In this document: piece after piece, positions 56,823-64,000 of the stretch
How positions within the stretch are numbered: position 1 is the stretch's first letter
Layout of the letters: each line of letters opens with the position of its first letter
NCBI GenBank assembly: GCA_948146395.1
Contig: OX411551.1
Coordinates: 63,135,346 to 63,199,345, forward strand
Source of the DNA: Fragum whitleyi
Taxonomy: Eukaryota > Mollusca > Bivalvia > Cardiida > Cardiidae
DNA: 64,000 nt
Direction: 5' to 3'
The notes under the pieces: generated by a model
Databases searched by the model: none
Told to the model about the DNA's origin: nothing
Seen by the model: the letters and a program-made list of their open reading frames with translations, nothing else
Program-made: the position numbers and the translations under genes

Positions 56823-57936
56823 GAACCAGCAGCGAAACTCGAACACTGGTAACAAGCCGAATTGGAATAATGGATCAAGGCCTAACCAGTCAAGGTTCAA
56901 AGACAACCGATCTGAGTCCAGAGACAAACGTGGAACCACGGAAACCGAGCGAAGAGCTTGTTACATTTGTGGATCATATTACCACCTTAGGAATAGATGT
57001 CCTCAGAACAGAGAGAGGTCTGACAACAAAAGTTCGGAACAAAGGGGGTCAGGGTTATTTATCGAGGCAAGGATAAATAACCGTAGCTTTGACTTTCAGA
57101 TAGATACTGGTGCTACTTTTAGCGTATTGTCTCGCAGGGTTGTGGAGCTGCTGAAACATAAGTACGACACTGAGTCGTGCAAACCAGTTATCACAGCTCC
57201 AGGTTCTTCAATTGATGCCCTCGGAACATCACAGATAGAAATAGAAATTGAAAGTTCGAAGTTCACAGCTCATATGATAGTTGCAGATATTGAGGCTGAC
57301 GGAATCTTAGGTCTAGACTTTATGCAGGTAAATAAAGGTATTGTTGACCTAGGTACAGATTCTCTTATATTGAACGGGAAAGCTCACAGACTTTACACAT
57401 CTGGAAGAATAGGTTGTGTACAACAAACAAAGAAGAGCATCTCTAGGCTAGAATATAAGAGAACTGGTTCAGAAGCTAAGAATCAACCTTCTATGAGGCA
57501 TTTCGTGCATTCCAGGACCCGACCAAGAATAGATAATTCTGATACTATGAAGAGGAGATTAGGTTGTATGTATTGCAGAAGTACTTTCAAGAAGAGAGTA
57601 TATCTGAAGAAGCACGTAAAGAAGTTTCATTGCGATACTTCAGGTCCATTTAAGGCTGATCAAGGCCCTAGTTATTGTGAACCGGCCTTCTCAGTCCAAG
57701 AGTTTGAAAAACGTGGAGAGCAAGATAATCTGGTCAAGGGTAGGTCTTACGAAAAGCCTCTCCCAAAGATTTTAGAAAGGAGTCAAACCTCTGATGAAAT
57801 TGAAACAGGGTTGGATAAATCAGCTAGGTGTTCCGGCGTGACACCTAAGTATGAACCAAGTGCCAAAGCGAATGGGTCAGAGGGTTTGACCAAAGCACCT
57901 GGGAATAGAAATAGAATCAAAGTTGAATATGGCTGA
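56794..57936 (+). CDS. pro: Zinc knuckle + aspartic protease + C2H2 zinc finger polyprotein part
   Basis: A 380-residue frame. Residues 56-69 are a CX2CX4HX4C knuckle (CYICGSYYHLRNRC) that binds nucleic acid. Residues about 88-200 are a retropepsin with the catalytic IDTGAT (Asp104) and the second conserved patch DGILGLDFM. Residues 258-279 are a classical C2H2 finger, CX2CX12HX4H. The remainder to residue 380 is charged and unrecognised. No polymerase or integrase motif is present. Its own ATG overlaps the Gag end, so it may be made by a +1 shift, by reinitiation, or be the result of an indel that split one Gag-Pro frame. Confidence 0.88.
   Translation: MVLESFQQSRNQQRNSNTGNKPNWNNGSRPNQSRFKDNRSESRDKRGTTETERRACYICGSYYHLRNRCPQNRERSDNKSSEQRGSGLFIEARINNRSFDFQIDTGATFSVLSRRVVELLKHKYDTESCKPVITAPGSSIDALGTSQIEIEIESSKFTAHMIVADIEADGILGLDFMQVNKGIVDLGTDSLILNGKAHRLYTSGRIGCVQQTKKSISRLEYKRTGSEAKNQPSMRHFVHSRTRPRIDNSDTMKRRLGCMYCRSTFKKRVYLKKHVKKFHCDTSGPFKADQGPSYCEPAFSVQEFEKRGEQDNLVKGRSYEKPLPKILERSQTSDEIETGLDKSARCSGVTPKYEPSAKANGSEGLTKAPGNRNRIKVEYG
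57565..57630 (+). other. C2H2 zinc finger coding segment in the retrotransposon
   Basis: Cys at 57565 and 57574, His at 57613 and 57628, with Phe and Leu at the usual hydrophobic positions (RSTFKKRVYLKKH). It stands where reverse transcriptase would begin in an ordinary element. Function unknown; binding of host or element DNA/RNA is conceivable. Confidence 0.8.
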
Positions 57937-58007
57937 GCGTGTGGCCGAGATTTAATTTGATATATTGTTTTGTCAGTCGGGACGACTGTAACCGGAGGCG
58001 TGGGTAG

Positions 58008-58744
58008 TGTAACGAAATTGGTTTGTAGGGTTCCAGTCTATAAAAGACAGGATCAAAGTACCCACGTTCTCTTAGACCATTAGATGGACAGGTTGGCAGT
58101 GTTTGTTTTGTTGCCATGGTGGCGCGTGCAGGATGGCACGCGCTCCCAAAATCGAGTATAAAAGGAGCTGATTTCTCCGAGATCAACCCAGACCGCGACT
58201 GTTCTTTGAGGTGACAACATCTCCGAAAAGAAAGGCTATTAATTAAATTTAATATTTATATCTTGGTTTGGGTAAGTGGTGAAAAAGACAAAGTGCTGCC
58301 AGATATCTGAATTATTGCAATGCAGAGACTCTTGCAGAACTAGTTCTGTGCCGCCACCCCGAACCAGGTATAGTATTAATAGTTAAAAGGTGGTCCAGAC
58401 CTTGATCAGACCAAGTTCAAGGTGTGTCTGGAACCAAGTGTTCGGAGAGTTGCGGGTTTAAGCAAATTGTTTTGAGCTGGTTCAGACCAAGTCTCAGAAA
58501 GTGTTTTTGGAGATCTTGGAACCAGGTTTGGAGGGTTCCGGGGTCATATTGAAACCTATTGTATTTTTTTTTACTTATTGAAAGTTAATTAATTGTTGAT
58601 TTTAGGCAGATAGCTATTTTTTTCTAATTATTTCTTCAATCATTTTTAAGATCAATATCATATGCTTTTATTTCGTCTGAGCTAGGTAGCCAGACCAGGT
58701 TTCAAATCATTATTAAATCCAAACCGCTCGGGATTTACGTTACA
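58008..58744 (+). repeat. 3' LTR
   Basis: TGTAACG at 58008 to CGTTACA at 58744. It follows a G-rich stretch (ACCGGAGGCGTGGGTAG), a possible though atypical polypurine tract. I see C/T at about 58488, G/A at about 58530 and small changes beside the T-run near 58570 relative to the 5' LTR. Confidence 0.95.
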
Positions 58745-58920
58745 CAACCATCATATCCTTTCCTAGCCTCACAGAGGTCTACGATTATCAACCCATTAGT
58801 GACAAATAATAAGACAAATAGTCAGAAAGAATGAGTGCCGCAGTCAGGGATCGAACCCGGGACCTCTAGGTTGACAGTCCGAAGCGCTACCAACTGCGCT
58901 ATGACGGCGGCTTGTTATTT

Positions 58921-59286
58921 GTTTTAGAATGTGCAATATTCTTGTCTTAAAGGCAGAATCGATTGTCAAATTTCCATTCGTCTATATGAAGGTAAACAAA
59001 TTCTTTCAACGACTTAAGGTTGCTTGTAAGAACACATACAATTCCAACACGTAATGCTTCCTTGTGCGTCTCTCATTAACTCTTGTAAAGTGTGCACTTA
59101 TATCAAGTTTAGGGACTACTTAAAAATTTAGGAGTCAAACAAATATAAGATAAATAATAATAATATGTACTTTAAGTGAACATGGATATTAAAAAAACTA
59201 TACTTCAAAAAATTTAAGATTATTTGTCGCAGAAGGCATAGCGTTTACAAAGTAATCTTGTTAGATTATAGAGAGACAGCAATGGT
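58921..59286. other. No gene recognised
   Basis: AT-rich sequence without open frames of note. Confidence 0.45.
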
Positions 59287-59517
59287 TTAACCCTTTGCTG
59301 TTTAATCCCTGCTTTTTACGTATCTGTGATTTTATGATTGAGAAAACATTGTGAAAAAAGAAGAAATTGCTTCTGACAAGCAATTTCTTCCTTTTCCACA
59401 CTATTTTCTACCCTACTGAATCTTTATTTTTTTCAAATTAAATCCACTTTTAATTTTCGTTTGCAAAACTTTTGGATTTGGACAGGTCCAAAATTTTGTA
59501 AAACAGGAAAGTTTTAA
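59287..59517. mobile_element. piggyBac-type MITE family C, copy 3
   Basis: TTAA-CCCTTTGCTGTTTAATCC at the left. Centre AGAAATTGCTTCTGACAAGC. Right TTTTGTAAAACAGGAAAG then TTTTAA. The right GGG end has drifted. Confidence 0.82.
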
Positions 59518-59569
59518 AATAAGTTGTATACGTTGTGTAGGTACAAAAAACAGTGAAAAAAGCCCTTCA

Positions 59570-59766
59570 GATTGACAAAACGCTGCAAAAAATTTCCTAA
59601 TTATACCCCGCTTTCGACGTGCGCTTCCGTCCAGAGCGGGGAATAATTGGAAAACTGCACTGTTTTGTCATCCTGAACGCGTGGATTCTTTCCAAGCGCA
59701 CGTGTAAAGCGGGCTATAATTGGAAAACTGTTTGCGCCGTTTTGTGATCCTGAACGCAGGGCCGTT
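59570..59766. mobile_element. Foldback element family F, copy 3 (longer)
   Basis: AATTATACCCCGCTTTCGAC, CAGAGCGGGGAATAATTGG, TCATCCTGAACGCGTGG and then again GTGTAAAGCGGGCTATAATT and GATCCTGAACGCAGGGCCG. The right arm appears twice, so this copy holds a partial duplication. Confidence 0.7.
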
Positions 59767-61490
59767 ATATACTAATCAAAACTTCTAACCGGCCACTTTA
59801 AAAACAAATATATTTCTTCTGTGGTGTTTGGATTTTCGTGAAATTTGCTATGTGAATTTTGAAGTAACTTTCCAGACGATTTTGGCGAAAAGTTACCGTT
59901 ATTTCATTGAATTTAAAGCGCAACACGAGAAAAGCTCAAAAAGCTCTAAATTCACACAGAGCTCAAAATATTGTCAATGTAGCGATTTTTGTCTCATAGG
60001 TCGTTAGCTGCAACAAAGACTAGGAAAAAAACTGAAAATGTTCGACAATTGTGCGCGGCATATGATCCTAGAAGAAAATGATAGAGCTTATGTAGGCAGA
60101 AAAACCTAGAAACAACACCTAAAACACGTTTTTCTTCAAAAAAGCATAAAATATAGACTGATAATTCCCGTTGAGCTACAAAATGTAGGATATGTGAAAA
60201 AAATCAGTTTGACACATCGTTTTTTCACACCAGACCATATTTGAGCATAATCGCCAGATAAAATGGTTTTCCGGTTGAATTTTAAACACCATTTTACCAT
60301 GCCTCCTATTCTTTCTGTTTCTCCTGTAGTCAAAGGTCACACAAAATTGACAATGTTTTCCAATTTTTTTTCTTGGTCTCGGTTACATCTAACGATTTGC
60401 GTACTTTGATTTGTTGAAAGTGTAATACCCCGGGCTCTATTAAGATTTAGAGCTTTTTGAGTTTTCCTTTATTACGCATCCAAATTTGATAACTATTGAT
60501 AAATCATAATGGAAATCTTTGTACATTATGCTTAAAAATTAACACATCAAATTTCATTAAAATGTAAGAACTTTTAAAAAAGTTATCGTCATTTTTAAAG
60601 TGGCCGGTTAGGACTTTTGGCCAGTATATGTATAGACCTGCAATTTCAAGTAAGTGATCAAAGATCAATTTAACATTGAACATGATAGGAGATCGCGGTT
60701 TCTCTTTGCTCACCCTATCTTGCGGAACTATATCTATAATGAGCTTGAAAAACTCGCATGAACAGCAGACAAGGTCAGATATTACGAAAATGGCAAGCCA
60801 ACTAAGGATTATTTAATCTTCGTTATATTCATTCTGATTGTCTGAAAAGATAGTTGCATTCCTCCGTGATATTTAGGTATAAGTTATGAAACTTTGCTCA
60901 ATCACACATTGGAATTAAGTTTTAAGTTTGATACCCCAACGAAATAGCAAGAAACGTCGGAATCGTATTATTCTCCCCGAATAAAGATTTGTCACACAAT
61001 TGTATTTTATATTTGAACCAAAAATTCTTATTGAATGCTGCTATAGTTCTGTTCACATGAAATTTGAAAGTCTGCGAAAAAAAAATGAAGGAATATGTTA
61101 GGCTTTACAGTCATGAATCTATAAAGTATGAATATAAAAGAATTGTTAAGGTTTCGTCTTTTTTCAAATACAATTCTATAATTTACTTCTTACAAATTAG
61201 TTACATTCACACACAAACTTGAAATTCATTGCTTTAACATTAAAGTGTGTGATATTTTGGTCAAAGATATGAACTAAAATGCCTGAATACAAAACAGAAG
61301 ACTCTTACTTGAGGAGTCTTTAAGAAACAATAGACTGATTTATCTTGCAATAAAGCCTAATTGAACTGATATCACCTGTCTGATAAAAAACCCAAGATAT
61401 CGGGCAGTCTATTTTTAGAAATATTTCCATACACTTTCACCTGAATTTCTTTAATTTTTAAGGGCTACTTGTAAATAAGCACTTAAAAGT
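59767..61490. other. No gene recognised; possible inverted ends 59785 / 60595
   Basis: CTAACCGGCCACTTTAAAAA (about 59787) is the reverse complement of TTTTTAAAGTGGCCGGTTAG (about 60593), so 59770-60625 may be one DNA element of about 850 bases. No transposase frame is seen in it. The remainder is AT-rich. Confidence 0.55.
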
Positions 61491-61499
61491 GATAGCATG

Positions 61500-61815
61500 A
61501 TATATATATAATACGTACTTAGTTATTGTATGAGAAAAAATATCTAACGAGGTTGGGAGAATTGATCATTGTCGAGGCTCTGCCGAGACAATAATCAATT
61601 CCCATAACCGAGTTAGATATTTTTTCATACAATACACTAAGTATGTATTATATCTATCTTATAGCCTCTATTTGTCTTGTTTTCATCGATGTTTCTAACT
61701 GAAAGGCAAGTTTCTTAAAATAACCGCATTATATCATTGTTTTAAAAATATCTATGTGATATAAAAAATATCATACGGGAAGTTATCATACGGATATTTG
61801 TTTAGTTAAAAGATA
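61500..61815. mobile_element. Foldback family B, copy 3
   Basis: ATAATACGTACTTAGTTATT, CTAACGAGGTTGGGAGAATT, GAGGCTCTGCCGAGACAATA, CCGAGTTAGATATTTTTTCA and ACTAAGTATGTATTATATCT, followed by the non-palindromic half (TAGCCTCTATTTGTCTTG to TTAGTTAAAAGATA). Confidence 0.82.
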
Positions 61816-61822
61816 AAAATGG

Positions 61823-61965
61823 AATAACATGTTAGTGTCTGAAAATGACAATATCACCTGGTCTCTGCTGCGAGAAAGTATCATGACCCGACAAGTCCTC
61901 GTCATGATGAATTCTCCAAACCTCGACCAGATAACATTGATATTATAGGACACTTACCTGTTATT
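61823..61965. mobile_element. Foldback element family D, copy 2
   Basis: AATAACATGTTAGTGTCTGA and GGACACTTACCTGTTATTC ends, with CACCTGGTCTCTG and CTCGACCAGATAACATTG inside. It directly abuts the family B copy, as if B and D share insertion preference or formed a composite. Confidence 0.7.
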
Positions 61966-62126
61966 CTCTATATATCTTAGGGTAGGAAATATTCAAGTAT
62001 ACAGCTACATGGCTTAAAGCTTGACACAGCTTCATGAAAATGAACACATTGGAACACTTCGGACATTAATAAATAACATTTATTTGAAGTACTAGAAATG
62101 TTTGCAATTAGTACAGAATATAAACG

Positions 62127-62386
62127 TGACCCGTCACACGGAAAGGGACCATCTGGGAACCCTGCAAAATAAATGTTTGGGGAAAAATGGGTCCAGCATA
62201 GATTAACCAGAGGTCACATTCAAAAATTCTTTCACGGGAAGGCTGACTGATCATTTTAGATTAAGAAAATAAGCAAATTTGGAAAAGTTTAGATCTTAAA
62301 AAGTCTGCGCAATCCGCGCAGTCTGACAAGGATCGACATCTTGCGCACTACCCAGATGAGATTGTCCCTTTTCGCGTGACGGGTCA
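62127..62386. mobile_element. MITE family K
   Basis: TGACCCGTCACACGGAAAGG then GACCATCTGGG pairs with CCCAGATGAGATTGTCCC then TTTTCGCGTGACGGGTCA. About 260 bases. The interior has GTCTGCGCAATCCGCGCAG, also seen as a fragment near 33148. Confidence 0.82.
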
Positions 62387-63930
62387 CATATTTGAAAATT
62401 ATTTTCCATGAAAAATTATCTTGTTTTAGATATCTAATGAAAGGTATTGTCTCAAGTGATTAACATCTGAAATATGAGGGCTATACCACTTAACATTGCA
62501 AACTTATGAGTAATGTAAATGATTAAATTTTCCAAATTTCATCATTGAGAAATGACTTTGATCTTTACTGATGACCTTGAACTTGGTAGTAACAGAAGGG
62601 TTATGTCACAAGCAATGCACATGTGAAATATCTCATACTAATCGAAAGTTTTGGCTAATTTAAAGCTGACGAACTTTAAGCCCAAATATTTATACAGCAA
62701 TTTTTCATACGCATATTTCAAATAGTCTATGGTCAATGTCATCTGATTTGATATTTGAATTTGCGATTTCGTTAAATGCTGACCAAAAGACTGGGAGACA
62801 TAAGAAAAAAAATAAATTGATATTTTCCCGTGTCTAAGCCTCAAAATCAAAATATACTGAACGACTTTAAAAAAGCAATTCTTAAAAACATAACTTAAAT
62901 GCAAATATTAGTGAATAGACTCGCACTGAAATATACTTAATTTGTTACTTTAACAAGTTACCTTTAGTCCAACATCAATATTATTTCGAAACATTCACTT
63001 TTATTCCCAATACGGGGACACTTTTAAGCATACCCACGAAATGTGAAATTTCTCCATAGCCCTACTGCTTGAACGATATTTTCTTTTCAAATGAAACAAA
63101 AGCCAATCAAATTTCAGAGTTTGGTTGAATGAATCAAGAGGTCAAACAAATCATGAATACTGCGTTTAAGCACGTTTGGTGCAAAGACGACACCAAAAAG
63201 TCCTTTTTGACCAGGAATGACGTCACTTACATGCTTTTCCATTCCGTTCGTAGAACCACAAACGTTGTTCATGTGAATGCGGTTTTGGCAAACATAGTCT
63301 GTTCACGCTTTTAACCCCTTACCAGACAACTCGTTTAGAATTGAGATGCCATTTTAAGCGTGTTTACGCCATGACACTAACGTCTTTTTTACACGTTAAG
63401 TCTTCTGAAACACCTTTTTTGCAAGATCCTACCATGCAGATGTTTAAATATTGAACAAGTCAATCAATAATTTTTAGTCTAATCGAGGTTAACGACGTTC
63501 CGATTCTGAGGAACACTCTCCCTTTTGACTTACTCAATTAAGAGTGCGTTCTTTGCAAAGCGACTGAGTTGATTTCGCTTCTTTTAACGGTTTTTGAAAT
63601 GTCTATCGTTGATTACCCTCCTCACTTCTGATTTGTTAAATCAATCAACCATGAAAAGTGTAATGACAAAGAAAGAGTGAACAGTAAATTGCTATGCCGA
63701 AACTAACCAAAGCGTCGAATCAAATCAAGATTAAGTCGATTCAACAGAGGATCTTGTTTGTATGATCTCAGCTAAATTTAGTTAAACTAAAGCTACTTTT
63801 CTGTACTCAAATTTCAAATTTACTTTGTTGCGTTTTTAAAGTCGCTCAGTATATAAATCGGCATTTTGTCAATAGGAGATCACCTTTCAAGTTTCATTTG
63901 ATTTGGCTAATGCTAATAAGTTATGGAGAA
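62387..63930. other. No gene recognised
   Basis: AT-rich with short open frames. The frame at 63129-63314 shows no motif and looks like chance. Confidence 0.4.
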
Positions 63931-63937
63931 ATCGCTC

Positions 63938-63990
63938 CAGACGGACGGACGGGGACGGACGTATGGACGGAAGGACGGGAAACATAGAAG
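63938..63990. repeat. GGAC/GACG simple repeat at a dispersed-repeat edge
   Basis: CAGACGGACGGACGGGGACG, then GACGTATGGACGGAAGGACG. Such tracts often terminate dispersed elements in molluscs; the element runs off the window end. Confidence 0.75.
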
Positions 63991-64000
63991 ATACTGTCTT

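Larger units (their letters stand above)
54990..58744 (+). mobile_element. LTR retrotransposon coding only gag, protease and a C2H2 finger
   Basis: Two LTRs (738 and 737 bases) bound a 2.28-kb interior. CAAC flanks the element (54986-54989 and 58745-58748) as a 4-bp target duplication, or 5 bp as ACAAC if the last LTR base is shared. The interior has a primer site, a gag frame, an overlapping zinc-knuckle/protease frame and only about 70 bases from its stop to the 3' LTR. Reverse transcriptase, RNase H and integrase are absent. Gag and protease resemble the Ty3/gypsy group. With only about four LTR differences, it moved recently and must use another element's polymerase and integrase. Confidence 0.93.
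54875..58912 (-). mobile_element. tRNA-derived SINE interrupted by an LTR retrotransposon
   Basis: The tail half (54875-54989: ATTGATTGATTGATTGA, ATGGATTCCTGGTATTTCTC) and head half (58745-58912: GATCGAACCCGGGACC, GCTACCAACTGCGCTATGAC) together match the intact SINE at 20005-20288. The break falls after CAGTACAAC in both. TGTTATTT flanks the whole at 54860-54867 and 58913-58920, a plausible SINE target duplication. Confidence 0.92.

Overview
The window is AT-rich animal nuclear DNA, most likely from a mollusc and probably a bivalve. It has spliced exons, GT-AG introns, dense short mobile elements, tRNA-derived SINEs, a Helentron-type rolling-circle transposon, and one clear host gene: a neuropeptide precursor of the myoinhibitory peptide/allatostatin-B type whose peptides have the W-X5-W-amide spacing associated with molluscs. 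Nothing bacterial is present: no operons, no CRISPR array, no rRNA. I see no free-standing tRNA gene; the tRNA-like sequences are SINE heads.

Layout. About 0.6-8.7 kb (+): a decayed Helentron. In order it carries a spliced leader exon, a Ulp1/C48-like cysteine protease, a charged 42-residue tandem repeat array, a Rep (HUH) nuclease, a PIF1-like helicase and an apurinic-type endonuclease. It is broken by about seven frameshifts and several stops. 8.7-34 kb: no convincing gene, but many foldback and TA- or TTAA-target MITEs, two or three SINE copies and a few very weak exon candidates. 34.2-35.6 kb (-): the main coding exon of the neuropeptide precursor, with 16 amidatable W-X5-W copies, bounded by a splice acceptor and a splice donor. 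36-48.5 kb: repeat-rich, no gene seen. 48.6-52.0 kb (+): a dead LINE whose 3' coding part is split by a 548-bp inverted-repeat element with a TTAAT target duplication. 54.9-58.9 kb: a SINE interrupted by a young LTR retrotransposon. Its two LTRs are nearly identical and it has a perfect tRNA-Leu primer site, but it codes only for Gag, zinc knuckle, protease and an added C2H2 finger, with no reverse transcriptase or integrase. 59-64 kb: more MITEs, ending in a GGAC-rich simple repeat.

How the parts relate. The neuropeptide exon is the only sequence under evident purifying constraint: its reading frame is open, and its cleavage sites, amidation glycines and Trp pairs are conserved across copies. 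The rest is layered transposition: LTR element inside SINE, MITE inside LINE, foldback inside MITE, which gives a relative order of events. The best candidate for something undescribed is the gag-pro-zinc-finger LTR element, a recently mobile but apparently non-autonomous retrotransposon.
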